From the NCBI GenBank assembly GCA_040757065.1, contig JBFLXR010000009.1, positions 1 through 64,000 on the forward strand: a stretch of DNA of 64,000 nucleotides, in the 5' to 3' direction. The notes under the pieces were generated by a model. It saw only the letters and a program-made list of their open reading frames with translations. It was not told the DNA's origin and did not search any database. Made by a program: the position numbers and the translations under genes. The stretch is from JBFLXR01 sp040757065. Lineage in GTDB: Bacteria; Pseudomonadota; Gammaproteobacteria; Burkholderiales; Gallionellaceae. Positions 42,959-52,074 of this stretch are shown here, one piece after another. Position 1 is the stretch's first letter. Each line of letters starts with the position of its first letter.

Positions 42959-43489
42959 TTACTTCGCAGCCTGTTGCGCGGGCTGCTCGCCTTGCACAAC
43001 CTTGCGCACGTAATTCACCACGTGCCAACGCTCGGTAACCGACAAATCGTTGGCATAGGCAGGCATCACTGCGCCGCCGAACGTCATATAGCCCCAAATG
43101 AAGCCATCAGTACGGTTGCGGGTGGTTTCCTGCGCCAGATTGTACGGAGTCAGAATCAGCTTAGCACCGACCGTACCGTCGCCCTTACCGCCCGCGCCGT
43201 GACAGGCCGCACAGTAAATCTCGAACAGCTTCGCTCCCTTGGCCACCGATTTTTCATCCGCGGGAACAGGGTTCTTCACGGTTTCGGAAGAAGGCAAATC
43301 CTTCACCAGCGAAGTCGTACCGGGAACCGGCACCGAACGCTTCGGAAAGGGTTTCATGCCGGGATTGGACGGGTCAACGCTTTCTTGCGGTTTGACGCTG
43401 ATCTGGTTTGCCATATCGTGTGACCACGGCCATGCATGCGCAAAGGTCGGAGTCAAAAGCAATGCGATTGCTAGGGTAATCTTTTTCAT
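42959..43489 (-). CDS. actE: Alternative complex III monohaem cytochrome c ActE
   Basis: 176 aa with signal peptide KKITLAIALLLTPTFAHA and one haem site CAACH near residue 93 in LFEIYCAACHGAGGKGDGTVG. The distal Met ligand is probably in YMTFGGAVMPAYAN near 135. Periplasmic electron-transfer subunit of ACIII. Its ATG overlaps the actD stop (ATGA). Confidence 0.92.
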   Translation of the reverse strand: MKKITLAIALLLTPTFAHAWPWSHDMANQISVKPQESVDPSNPGMKPFPKRSVPVPGTTSLVKDLPSSETVKNPVPADEKSVAKGAKLFEIYCAACHGAGGKGDGTVGAKLILTPYNLAQETTRNRTDGFIWGYMTFGGAVMPAYANDLSVTERWHVVNYVRKVVQGEQPAQQAAK

Positions 43490-44013
43490 TTACCGGCCTC
43501 TTCTTGAATTTCCAGTGCCTGATGTTTGGTAAAAATGCCCTTGATCGTGGCTGCGGCCGCTTCGTCGCTCTTCACCAGCACACCGATTTGGTCTTCTTGT
43601 ACCTTAGCGCTATACAGCGGAGAACGCTTGCCGGGCAGACCCGCGCATACCAAAAAGCCCAGAACAGAGATAAACACGCCGCCCAGAATGAACATTTCGT
43701 AGGTCAGCACGAAGTTGGGGGGCAGCGGCACAATCGGCTTGCCGCCCTTCAACTGCGCATAGAAGTTGGCTTGCGCCCCCGAAATCAGGAAGAAGCCGAG
43801 CAGGCCGCCGAGAATCGAGCCCACCAAAGTGAACCACTGCACATTCATCGGTCGGTTGCCCAACACCTCTTCCACATCCGGATGCTCAATCGGCGACTTC
43901 ATGGTGAGGTCGTCGAAATTGAAGCCCTTGATTTCTGTCTCGCGCAATTCCTTGATGGCTGCCTCAGCTTCATCGAAGTTATTGAACAAGGCTAACATGT
44001 AACGCTGGCTCAT
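43486..44013 (-). CDS. actD: Alternative complex III subunit ActD (DUF3341)
   Basis: 175 aa with a cytoplasmic N-terminal half (RYMLALFNNFDEAEAAIKEL, DLTMKSPIEHPDVEEVLG) and two TM helices near 60-82 (FTLVGSILGGLLGFFLISG) and 105-128 (YEMFILGGVFISVLGFLVCAG). The family usually has this two-helix hairpin and an ion-translocation-adjacent role in ACIII. Adjacent to actC with no gap and coupled to actE. Confidence 0.92.
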   Translation of the reverse strand: MSQRYMLALFNNFDEAEAAIKELRETEIKGFNFDDLTMKSPIEHPDVEEVLGNRPMNVQWFTLVGSILGGLLGFFLISGAQANFYAQLKGGKPIVPLPPNFVLTYEMFILGGVFISVLGFLVCAGLPGKRSPLYSAKVQEDQIGVLVKSDEAAAATIKGIFTKHQALEIQEEAGK

Positions 44014-45372
44014 TTAGTGACCTCCCTTTCCGCCTTTTTTCAGTGCCAGAGTGCGGTGATACACCATTTCCTTCACTTCATACATGGAAACGGACGGGAA
44101 CACCTTACAGAACACCATGAACAGCAGGGTGAACCAGCCAAAACTTGCGAATACCATGCCCCACTGGACGAAGCTCGGCCATTGGTCGTGATCCCATGCC
44201 CACGGATAGTAGCCGTGCGAGAAAGTCGGCGACACAATCATCCAGCGTTCCAGCCACATCCCCAAGTTCAGCAACAGGGAAACCGCGAACAACACCGGAA
44301 TGTTGGTTTGGAAGCGTTTCACCGCCAGCATCAACGGCACCACGGAACCACAGAAGATCATCCCCCACCATGCGAATGCATACGGGCCAGTCGCTTTCTG
44401 AATCAGCACATCCTTGGATGCCTGATCGTGGCTATACCAGACCGATGCGAATTCGATCGCGTTCAGGTAAGTCCACACCATAGCGATAGCGAAGGTCAGA
44501 CGCGCGGTCTTCTTCAGAATCGGCAGTGTCATATACTCTTCGAACTTGAAGACGTATCGCAGGATGATGAACAGCGTAATAATCGCCGCACAGCCAGAGT
44601 ACAGCGCGCCCGCCACGAAATACGGGGGGAACGAAGTAACGTGCCAGCCAGGTTGTTGCGACATCGCAAAGTCGGATGCCACGATGGAGTGCACCGATAC
44701 CGCCAGCGGGATCAGGAAACACGCCACAGTCAGGTAGGTGATGCGGAAGTTGCGCCACTGACGGTCGGTACCTTCCCAACCCAAGCTCAAAGCGGTGTAC
44801 AACTTCTTACGCCAGCCTTCCTTCATGTGGTCACGGCAAATCGCCAAGTCCGGAATCATACCGATGTACAGGAAGATGATGGACGAACTCAGGTAAGTGA
44901 AAATCGCCATCGCGTCCCACAGCAACGGAGACTGAAAGTTCGGCCACAGACCGCGCTCATTCGGGTACGGCAGCGAGTAGTAGAACTGCCACAGACGCCC
45001 CAAGTGCACCATCACAAACAGACCCGCCGTCATCAGCGAGAAAGTCGTCATCGCTTCAGCGAAACGATAGATCGGCTTACGCCAGTCCGCATGCATCAAG
45101 TGCAGAATCGCAGACAACAAGGTACCGGAGTGGCTCATGCCGATCCAGAAAATGAAGGTCGCAATGAACAAACCCCACACGTGCGGGTTGTTCAGGTTGG
45201 CAACACCCATCCCCATGTTGTACATGTACACTTCGAGGCCGACGCCGCCGAGGAACATGATCAGCGCAACCGTCACGATCACCCAGTAAAGGGGACGCGG
45301 GGTCTCCAGACTCTTGAGCACGTCATTATTAATCTGTGCCCAAGAGATATCTTCGCGAATATCTTTTGCCAT
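44014..45372 (-). CDS. actC: Alternative complex III NrfD-like subunit ActC
   Basis: 452 aa, PSR/NrfD family, with about ten TM helices. Typical segments: SHSGTLLSAILHLMHADWRKPI, MFIFTYLSSSIIFLYIGMIPDLAI-like, and FILFIILRYVFKFEEYMTLP near 290. A quinol site is expected near the periplasmic ends of the first helices. Core membrane subunit with ActF. Starts 18 bases after actB2. Confidence 0.93.
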   Translation of the reverse strand: MAKDIREDISWAQINNDVLKSLETPRPLYWVIVTVALIMFLGGVGLEVYMYNMGMGVANLNNPHVWGLFIATFIFWIGMSHSGTLLSAILHLMHADWRKPIYRFAEAMTTFSLMTAGLFVMVHLGRLWQFYYSLPYPNERGLWPNFQSPLLWDAMAIFTYLSSSIIFLYIGMIPDLAICRDHMKEGWRKKLYTALSLGWEGTDRQWRNFRITYLTVACFLIPLAVSVHSIVASDFAMSQQPGWHVTSFPPYFVAGALYSGCAAIITLFIILRYVFKFEEYMTLPILKKTARLTFAIAMVWTYLNAIEFASVWYSHDQASKDVLIQKATGPYAFAWWGMIFCGSVVPLMLAVKRFQTNIPVLFAVSLLLNLGMWLERWMIVSPTFSHGYYPWAWDHDQWPSFVQWGMVFASFGWFTLLFMVFCKVFPSVSMYEVKEMVYHRTLALKKGGKGGH

Positions 45373-45390
45373 ATTCTTATTCCTTCTCCC

Positions 45391-46245
45391 TTAAACCGCG
45401 CTCTCGCGGACGCGTTCGAGATACATCACCGACGGATAGGCGCGCAGGTCTTCCAGGATACGGTAGCCGCGCAGCTTGGAGCCGCCCTCTTCCTTATCCT
45501 TTGCCTGTTCTTCCTTATCCAGCTCGACGCGCTGATTCTTCCATTGCTTGTAAACGCGGGATTCGGTATCCATCAGGTTGCCGAACGAAATCGCACCGGT
45601 CGGGCATGCTTGCTGGCAAGCAGTTTGCACTTCGCCATCCTTCACGCTGCGACCTTCATTGCGTGCCGTATTCTTGGCAGCACTCAAACGTTGTACGCAG
45701 AAGGTACATTTCTCCATCACGCCCTTGCCGCGCACGGTGACATCCGGATTCAACTGCTGACTCATCTCGGCCGGCCAGACATCGTCAGTGGTCGGATAGT
45801 CGTACCAGTTGAAGTAACGCACCTTGAACGGGCAGTTCGCCGAACAGTAGCGGGAACCCACGCAGCGGTTGTACACCTGCGAGTTCAGGCCGTCGGCAGT
45901 ATGGTTGGTCGCTCCGACCGGACACACAGTTTCGCACGGTGCGGCTTCGCATTGCTGACACATCATCGGCAAGAATTGCGCGCCCTGATCGGGGAAGTCG
46001 CGACCGTCTTCATCCCAGTAACGCTCCACACGCATCCAGTGCATTTGCTGTCCGTGCAGGAACTTTTCCTTACCGACGACCGGCAGATTGTTTTCCGCAT
46101 AGCAGGCCACGCTGCATGCATTGCAACCCGTACAGGCATCGAGGTCAATCGACATCGCCCATTTGTATTCCGCGTGCGGCACATCGCCTTCCGGATGGCT
46201 TTTACGGAACTGGGACCAGTTTTCTAATAAATTGGTAACGGACAC
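45391..46245 (-). CDS. actB2: Alternative complex III Fe-S subunit ActB2
   Basis: 284 aa with the four-cluster ferredoxin pattern of the ActB Fe-S domain: CTGCNACSVACY near 37-48, CQQCEAAPCETVCP, RYCSANCP, and CTFCVQRL...CQQACP. In many ACIII operons this domain is the C-terminal half of one ActB polypeptide; here it is a separate gene 3 bases after actB1. It passes electrons from quinol oxidation to the haems. The N-terminus (MSVTNLLENWSQF) has no signal peptide, so export depends on ActB1. Confidence 0.9.
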   Translation of the reverse strand: MSVTNLLENWSQFRKSHPEGDVPHAEYKWAMSIDLDACTGCNACSVACYAENNLPVVGKEKFLHGQQMHWMRVERYWDEDGRDFPDQGAQFLPMMCQQCEAAPCETVCPVGATNHTADGLNSQVYNRCVGSRYCSANCPFKVRYFNWYDYPTTDDVWPAEMSQQLNPDVTVRGKGVMEKCTFCVQRLSAAKNTARNEGRSVKDGEVQTACQQACPTGAISFGNLMDTESRVYKQWKNQRVELDKEEQAKDKEEGGSKLRGYRILEDLRAYPSVMYLERVRESAV

Positions 46246-46248
46246 TTG

Positions 46249-48462
46249 TTAGACCTCCTCCGACAGATCAACTTTATCGGTCGACACTCGGACGGCAATC
46301 TTCTTGCCCATCTGCTTGCCGCCTGCTGCACCTTCTTCCTTCACCACGATCACGCGCTTACCAGCCTTAGCGATCTTCACGCGCGTTTCGTTCAGTGCGG
46401 TTTCGCCGGTCACTTTATCGGCGACCGGATCGAGAATGCTCAGCACGTTTGCACCGACATCCTTCGCATAACGACCCATCGCTTCGTGACCGTAACCCAT
46501 CGGCACCGACACAGCTTCGGGGTGAATCCCCGGGAAGACATAGGCTTGCGCCTTGATCGAGCCGTGCTTGGATGTCACCTCAACGATATCGCCTTCGACA
46601 ATACCCAGCTCTGCCGCCTTCTTAGGATGAATTTCCACCCAGGAATCCCACACCACCGTTGTCAGCGGATCCGGCGCTTCCTGCAACCACGGCTGGTTAG
46701 CATGGCGACCATCGCGCTGATTCGGTGTCACATAAGGAATCAGGGTCAGCGGGAACTGCGCGTCGGCTGCGGCAGCCGCCGGCAACGCCACGTCGGCAGC
46801 GGAAACCTTACCGCTCAACGAGCCGCCCGCTGCGCCGAACTTGACCAGACCCTTGCTGAGCGTTTCGCCCCAGAACGTGTCGTCGTCAGCACCCGCACCA
46901 CCCAGCGCCGCTTTATTTTGCACCACGGCGGTACGCAGATATGCGTAATAATCTTCGAAGCCCTTGTACTTATCGGCTTCTTTTTGCTTCAACAGTGCCA
47001 GCAAAATATCGCCAGCGCCGCGGGTATTCGCGTGCAGCTTTTCCATCAGCGGCTGTTGCACGCCGAGTTGCGCGACATCGCCCGCATAGGCCGGCACGAA
47101 AGTACCCCAATCTTCCAGCGCCGAATCCAGCGGCAACACCAGATCAGCTTCCAGCGCGGTTTCATCCAGATAATGTGCGAACGCCACCTTAAATGCGGCC
47201 TTCTTCATATTATCTTTGAACTTCATAGCCGAGGATGCGCTATAGACCGGGTTGGCACCGTAGGTAAACAGCACTTTCACCTTGCCGGCAGCCAGCGCAT
47301 CGTTCAAGGCAACCAAAGCAGCGCGTCCGGTTGCAGCCGGAGCCAGTTGCTGGAACGGCACATTGGCAGGCGCTTCGATCGTTTTACCCACATTGCCCAG
47401 CACCTGGTTCAGCAACGCCACCGCAGCCGCAATTTGCGAACCGTGCGCATAACCTTCGACTGCGCTGCCGGCAATCGCCAAGCTCGGGCTGCGTTCTTTC
47501 AGCAACGCAGCCAGCTTACCGATTTGTTCGGCAGGCGCGCCGGTTTCTTTGCTCACGCGTTCCGGCGCGTAATCCTTAACCAGAGATTTGACGTCCTCGC
47601 TCAAGTACAAACCTGCCGCACCCAGCGCATTGATGACGCCCAATGCCAGCACGCCTTCCGTACCCGGACGCACCGCCAGCCAACGGTCGGCATTCGCGCC
47701 GGTCAGCGTCATCTTGGACTCGACTTGCACCAGCACGCCGCGCTGACCGTTCTCGCCCTTGCGGAAACGCGCATATTGCTGCGAGAAATGTACCGGAGAC
47801 ACCCACGCGCCCAAGAAATCGGCGCCGAACGAAACAATCGCCTTTGCCTTATCCAAACGCAGATGCGGCATTTCCACACCATAGGCTTTCTTATTGGCCG
47901 CACGCACCACTGCCGGGGCAGTCACATCGTAAGCGTAGTGCTTCGCACCGCCCAGCGCCTCCAGATAGTTCCCCAGCAGCGCCTTGGTGTGACCACTCAT
48001 GCCGCCGGTCAGGAAGGCGATTTCGTCGCCTTTTGCGCCGCCCAGCTTTTCGTTAATCAGGCCGAGCGCCTTTTCCCAGGTAATCGCTTCGCCCTTGCTG
48101 CCGCTACGCAGCAGCGGATCGCGCACGCGATCGGGATTGTAATGTGCCTGTACGCCGGCTTGACCCAACGCGCACATCTTACCGTGGTTAATTACGGAGT
48201 CGGCATTACCTTCCAGCTTCAGCACGCGCCCTTCGCGCACACGCCCCATAATGCCGCAGCCTGCATCGCACTGCGCGCAAGTGGAATTGAAATACACACC
48301 GATGCTCGGGATCATGTAGTCCGTCGCTTCGACATACGAAGTAATGAGCTCCTTGCCGTCCTCAACCGAGGTATTGCCGCAACCGGTCAATGCGACCGCC
48401 GCGCCCCCCCAACCGAGCACCTTCAGGAAATCTCGCCGATTCATACCATTCTCAATCATCAC
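46249..48462 (-). CDS. actB1: Alternative complex III molybdopterin-like subunit ActB1
   Basis: 737 aa with a twin-arginine signal (NRRDFLKVLGWGGAAVALTG) followed by a lipobox-like LTGC. CAQCDAGCGIMG near residue 60 can bind a [4Fe-4S] cluster. The rest is the MopB fold, which in ACIII carries no molybdopterin cofactor. The C-terminal domain includes GIHPEAVSVPMGYGHEAMGR. Export by Tat fits the tatABC genes at 62197-63510. An internal ATG (codon 7) could also be the start. Confidence 0.9.
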   Translation of the reverse strand: MMIENGMNRRDFLKVLGWGGAAVALTGCGNTSVEDGKELITSYVEATDYMIPSIGVYFNSTCAQCDAGCGIMGRVREGRVLKLEGNADSVINHGKMCALGQAGVQAHYNPDRVRDPLLRSGSKGEAITWEKALGLINEKLGGAKGDEIAFLTGGMSGHTKALLGNYLEALGGAKHYAYDVTAPAVVRAANKKAYGVEMPHLRLDKAKAIVSFGADFLGAWVSPVHFSQQYARFRKGENGQRGVLVQVESKMTLTGANADRWLAVRPGTEGVLALGVINALGAAGLYLSEDVKSLVKDYAPERVSKETGAPAEQIGKLAALLKERSPSLAIAGSAVEGYAHGSQIAAAVALLNQVLGNVGKTIEAPANVPFQQLAPAATGRAALVALNDALAAGKVKVLFTYGANPVYSASSAMKFKDNMKKAAFKVAFAHYLDETALEADLVLPLDSALEDWGTFVPAYAGDVAQLGVQQPLMEKLHANTRGAGDILLALLKQKEADKYKGFEDYYAYLRTAVVQNKAALGGAGADDDTFWGETLSKGLVKFGAAGGSLSGKVSAADVALPAAAAADAQFPLTLIPYVTPNQRDGRHANQPWLQEAPDPLTTVVWDSWVEIHPKKAAELGIVEGDIVEVTSKHGSIKAQAYVFPGIHPEAVSVPMGYGHEAMGRYAKDVGANVLSILDPVADKVTGETALNETRVKIAKAGKRVIVVKEEGAAGGKQMGKKIAVRVSTDKVDLSEEV

Positions 48463-48501
48463 TGATACCTCTATGAAATCTTGCTTGTGCTTAAGCGCGG
48501 A

Positions 48502-49110
48502 TTACTTGTGGCACTGCCAGCAATCGTTCGGCCCCTTGGCAGTCTTAGCTGCTGCGGCGCCGTCCACCGGATGATCCTTCTGGTGGCAGTCCGCGCACCA
48601 ACCCATGGACAGCGGTTTGGAACGACGTGCAACGGTCATATTTTTCACGTCGCCGTGGCAATAACCGCAGGCTTCCTGAACCGGACGCCCCTGCTGGAAC
48701 ACAAAGCGCTGAACATGGCGCTCATGACTGAAACGCACATAGTCGGGCAAGTCGTGCACTTTCTTCCAGGGCACAGGCTTCTTGGCCTCCCAGTACTCGA
48801 ACAGCTTCTTGATGCGCGGCTTATCTTTCACCGACTCGATATTCTGGTGACAGCCGATACACTTTTGCAGCGGCGGGATACCGGAAGAGGCGCTGCGGCG
48901 CGCATAAGTATGGCAATACATACAGTTGATCTGCATGCCGCCCTTGGAAGCGTCGCCCGCATGACGGTCATGGGGAAACTCGATGGGCTGTTCGACCTGG
49001 GGACCCAGATCATCAGCAGTAGTGAGGGCCGGTGCCGTTTCAGCAGCATGACTGCCGGTCGCGACAAACAACCCGATCAAAAGAACGGACAAACGTAAGA
49101 AACGGTGCAT
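48502..49110 (-). CDS. actA: Alternative complex III pentahaem cytochrome c ActA
   Basis: 202 aa from ATG 49108-49110, with signal peptide HRFLRLSVLLIGLFVATGSHA. Five CXXCH sites: CMYCH, CIGCH, CGYCH, CADCH and CWQCH, plus extra His for axial ligation (FPHDRHAG, FSHERHVQ). This is the normal haem count of ActA. First gene of act A-B1-B2-C-D-E-F. The promoter is expected in 49111-49464. A longer frame to 49179 adds non-family residues. Confidence 0.93.
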   Translation of the reverse strand: MHRFLRLSVLLIGLFVATGSHAAETAPALTTADDLGPQVEQPIEFPHDRHAGDASKGGMQINCMYCHTYARRSASSGIPPLQKCIGCHQNIESVKDKPRIKKLFEYWEAKKPVPWKKVHDLPDYVRFSHERHVQRFVFQQGRPVQEACGYCHGDVKNMTVARRSKPLSMGWCADCHQKDHPVDGAAAAKTAKGPNDCWQCHK

Positions 49111-49464
49111 CTTAGGTAGCTCCCCCAAACAAACGGTTAGGCTGCCAGCAGGTTGCCCTGTCAGCATACGGTACAGCAAAAAACGCGTACTACGGATTTA
49201 AAAACGCGGTGAAGTTGCTTTATCGTTTTTTATAGCTTTAACAAGCCGCCCCAACAGGACTGGCGCAACAACACTTTTGAATAATGTCCAGTTTGAAAAA
49301 TAAAGTCAACACCAATGCGACAGATTTGCTCAACGATCCTAAGAATATCTTTTTTTTACAAAAAATTACAGAATTTGCTTATATACCACTATTCTGCTCA
49401 ACTTCTTGCGGTATATTCGAAACGCCAGTACCCTTTACGCCGTGCAATCCCATCCCCTTCCGAC
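49111..49464. other. Divergent intergenic region, act operon promoter region
   Basis: 354 bases without a gene, AT-rich between 49195 and 49420 compared with its neighbours. It must carry the minus-strand act promoter and perhaps one for the 49465 gene. I see only weak -10-like boxes (for example TATATACC near 49381 and GTATATTC near 49411) and no clear operator, repeat or RNA gene. Confidence 0.4.
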
Positions 49465-50097
49465 ATGAACGAAGAACAGGCAGTCCTCGATTTTTTCGCA
49501 AATCCCGAAAATTTACAGCTAACATTGCGTGTAGCCGAATTGGCCGACTCCTTGCGCCAAGAATACAACAACCGCTTCTGGCGCAGCTTGCATGCGCACG
49601 TCGGCGCATCCGCCCCGGAATGGAGCTGCACCCTTACGGAGGATCGTCAGGCACCGGACAACCTGATCGGTCTCAGCCTGACCCCCTCCCTCGGACAAGA
49701 GATTTTCTTACTCCCGTTTCTAGAGCAACAAGTAATGGGCGGCACGCCCCGCATATACGGCGGCCTAATGTGGAGCGTCCCGCCTTCGCCAGAACAAAAT
49801 GCCCTACCGGCAGTCGCAGCGTTGCGCGAGACCCTGCAGACTCTCGGGTACAAACAAAGCGAAACCTTCCCGGCATGGCGCTGGACGCTGTGGCATCCGC
49901 GCCGCCGCGACTTTTTACTGCAATTCGCAAAACAGCCGGAAGCACTGACCATCGCCGCCGGGGAGGAGTTACTGTCTATCGTGACACGCCACCGCGCTCT
50001 GCTGGATGCTGCGCACACCGCCCTGGCCGAATCGCCGCGCAGCGCAACCATCTCGCTGGCACAATTGCGCAGCAATCCCGGCAAGTCGTCGGATTAA
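49465..50097 (+). CDS. Hypothetical protein between actA and nif3
   Basis: 210 aa from ATG 49465 (MNEEQAVLDFFANPENLQLT). Soluble, mostly alpha/beta, no signal peptide or membrane segment. RQEYNNRFWRSLHAHV near 35-50, WSVPPSPEQNALP near 110 and WRWTLWHPRRRDFLLQFAKQ near 145-165 are the most ordered parts, while the tail is Ala/Ser-rich. It converges on nif3 and overlaps it by 4 bases. An AT-rich, poorly coding stretch precedes it, so starts further upstream are unlikely. Function not recognised. Confidence 0.55.
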   Translation: MNEEQAVLDFFANPENLQLTLRVAELADSLRQEYNNRFWRSLHAHVGASAPEWSCTLTEDRQAPDNLIGLSLTPSLGQEIFLLPFLEQQVMGGTPRIYGGLMWSVPPSPEQNALPAVAALRETLQTLGYKQSETFPAWRWTLWHPRRRDFLLQFAKQPEALTIAAGEELLSIVTRHRALLDAAHTALAESPRSATISLAQLRSNPGKSSD

Positions 50098-50840
50098 ACC
50101 GGATTGTCCTGATCGAAGAAGCGGTGTTGTAAGCCGAATTGCGCCGAAAGATGCGCCCCGAGCGCCTGCACACCGTAGCGTTCGGTCGCATGGTGACCAG
50201 CAGAGATGAAAGCCACGCCCGACTCTTCGGCAAGATGCACGCTTTGCTCGGAAATTTCTCCGGTCACAAATACATCCGCCCCCAGCCGGATCGCCTCCTC
50301 GAAGTAGGATTGCCCGCCGCCACTACACCACGCCACGCGGCGAATCGACTGAGTCGGGTTACCAATCACCAAGGGCTTCCGGCTCAACGTCGATTCGATG
50401 CGCTCAGCAAACAAAGCCAATGGAAGCGCTTCCGGCAACTCTCCGCGACAAGCAATCGCTTGCTCGCCGAAGCGGCCGGTTTCAATCAGCCCAAACCGTT
50501 GCGCCAGCTGTGCGTTATTGCCCAGCTCCGGGTGTGCATCCAGTGGCAAATGGTAGGCCAGCAAATTGAGATCATGCTGAAACAACAACGCGACGCGACC
50601 GCGCTTGATGCCGGTCAGTGTCGCCTCTTCGCCCCGCCAAAAGTAGCCGTGGTGCACCAGCAAGACATCCGCTCCCCAATCAACCGCCGATTGGATCGCG
50701 CGTTTAGAAGCCGTAACTGCTGTAGCAAGTTTAAATACCTCCGTCCGCCCCTCCACCTGCAAACCGTTGGGACAATAATCGCGAAAGCGCCCGACATCGA
50801 GCAAGGTTTGGATATAATCGCACAATTCCTTGAGTTGCAT
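50094..50840 (-). CDS. NIF3/YbgI-type dinuclear metal-binding protein
   Basis: 248 aa from ATG 50838-50840 (MQLKELCDYIQTLLDVGRFR). It has the family marks DVLLVHHGYFWRG near 60-72, AYHLPLDAHPELGNNAQLA near 95-113 and the C-terminal FISAGHHATERYGVQALG, giving His/Asp/Glu ligands for a dinuclear site. It is conserved in all domains with an unsettled role. In betaproteobacteria it usually sits between degQ and petABC; here it lies between degQ and the act operon. Confidence 0.9.
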   Translation of the reverse strand: MQLKELCDYIQTLLDVGRFRDYCPNGLQVEGRTEVFKLATAVTASKRAIQSAVDWGADVLLVHHGYFWRGEEATLTGIKRGRVALLFQHDLNLLAYHLPLDAHPELGNNAQLAQRFGLIETGRFGEQAIACRGELPEALPLALFAERIESTLSRKPLVIGNPTQSIRRVAWCSGGGQSYFEEAIRLGADVFVTGEISEQSVHLAEESGVAFISAGHHATERYGVQALGAHLSAQFGLQHRFFDQDNPV

Positions 50841-50877
50841 GACCAACCTCTGACAGTTAGAACGGATTCATCATACC

Positions 50878-52029
50878 ATGCGTAAATTCTGGCTCCTGTT
50901 CGCACAAGCCACCACCATCGGGCTGGCCGTGCTGTTCATCATCCACACCTTACGCCCCAGCCTGCTGCCGACCGCTGCCCGCAACGGCGGCGTCACGTTG
51001 TACGAAAGCGCTCCCGCCGCAGAGGGTGCATTACCCTCGACCGGCTTTAGTGCCGCTGCGCAAAGGGTCATGCCTTCGGTTGTCAGTATCTATACGCGCA
51101 CTGCAATCAAGACCAATCCCTTTCAGGACGATCCGCGCTTCCGCTTTTTCTTCGGCGACCCGATGGACGATGGGAGCGACCAGCAAAACGCGAGCCTTGG
51201 CTCAGGCGTCATCGTCAGCCCGGACGGGTACATTCTGACCAATCACCACGTGATTGAAGCAGCCGACCAAATCGAGGTCGCCCTGACCGACGGCCGCAAG
51301 GGTAGAGCGCGGGTAATCGGCTCCGATCCGGAAAGCGATCTGGCCGTCATTAAAGTTGATCTGCCCGGCAAACTGCCCGCCATCATCTTCGGTCAATCGG
51401 AACAAACCCATGTCGGCGACGTGGTGCTCGCCATCGGCAACCCATTCGGCGTCGGCCAAACCGTGACGATGGGGATTGTCAGTGCCTTGCGTCGCAATCA
51501 CCTGGGGCTGAACACCTTTGAAAACTTCATCCAGACCGATGCGGCAATTAATCCCGGCAATTCCGGGGGCGCTCTAGTCGATGTCAACGGCAATCTGATC
51601 GGCATCAACAGCGCCATCTATTCGCCGAACGGCGGCTCGCTCGGCATTGGCTTCGCCATTCCGACCAGTACCGCAAAGAAAATCATGGAGCAAATCATCC
51701 AGAACGGATCGGTAACGCGCGGCTGGATCGGTGTCGCCGTGCAAGATTTAACGCCGGATCTCGCTGAGTCGTTCCGACTGCGCGACCCGCACGGCGTATT
51801 GATCTCGGAAATCGTGCGCAACGCCCCCGCCGATCAGGCAGGCATCAAACCGGGCGATATTCTGGTCAACGTCGACGGCAAAGAGATCACCGACTCCAGC
51901 AGCATGCTGGAAACTATCGCCGCGCTACCGCCCGGCAAAGTGGCGCTATTCAAACTGCTGCGCAACCAGTCGGAAATCGTAGTGCAAGTCAAAGTGGGCA
52001 AGCGCCCGAAGCCGAAACTGCAAAACTAA
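50878..52029 (+). CDS. degQ: DegQ/AlgW-type periplasmic serine protease
   Basis: 383 aa with an N-terminal membrane anchor or signal segment (residues 4-24). The trypsin-like triad is His124 (TNHHVIEAAD), Asp154 (GSDPESDLAVIKV) and Ser229 (INPGNSGGAL). One PDZ domain follows (about 275-365, GVLISEIVRNAPADQAGIKPGD), so it matches the single-PDZ DegS/AlgW class. It probably cleaves the anti-sigma factor RseA/MucA or degrades misfolded envelope proteins. Divergent from nif3 by 37 bases. Confidence 0.92.
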   Translation: MRKFWLLFAQATTIGLAVLFIIHTLRPSLLPTAARNGGVTLYESAPAAEGALPSTGFSAAAQRVMPSVVSIYTRTAIKTNPFQDDPRFRFFFGDPMDDGSDQQNASLGSGVIVSPDGYILTNHHVIEAADQIEVALTDGRKGRARVIGSDPESDLAVIKVDLPGKLPAIIFGQSEQTHVGDVVLAIGNPFGVGQTVTMGIVSALRRNHLGLNTFENFIQTDAAINPGNSGGALVDVNGNLIGINSAIYSPNGGSLGIGFAIPTSTAKKIMEQIIQNGSVTRGWIGVAVQDLTPDLAESFRLRDPHGVLISEIVRNAPADQAGIKPGDILVNVDGKEITDSSSMLETIAALPPGKVALFKLLRNQSEIVVQVKVGKRPKPKLQN

Positions 52030-52074
52030 GTCCGCATTAACCAGGCATACAAGCGACCGCCTGCCCGCACCAGG

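Noticed and set aside
41948..48465. Long plus-strand open frames (491, 736 and 739 codons) antisense to the act operon
   Set aside because: They mirror the act genes codon for codon, are His/Arg/Gln-rich with no domain pattern, and match the known effect of GC-rich codon bias on the opposite strand.
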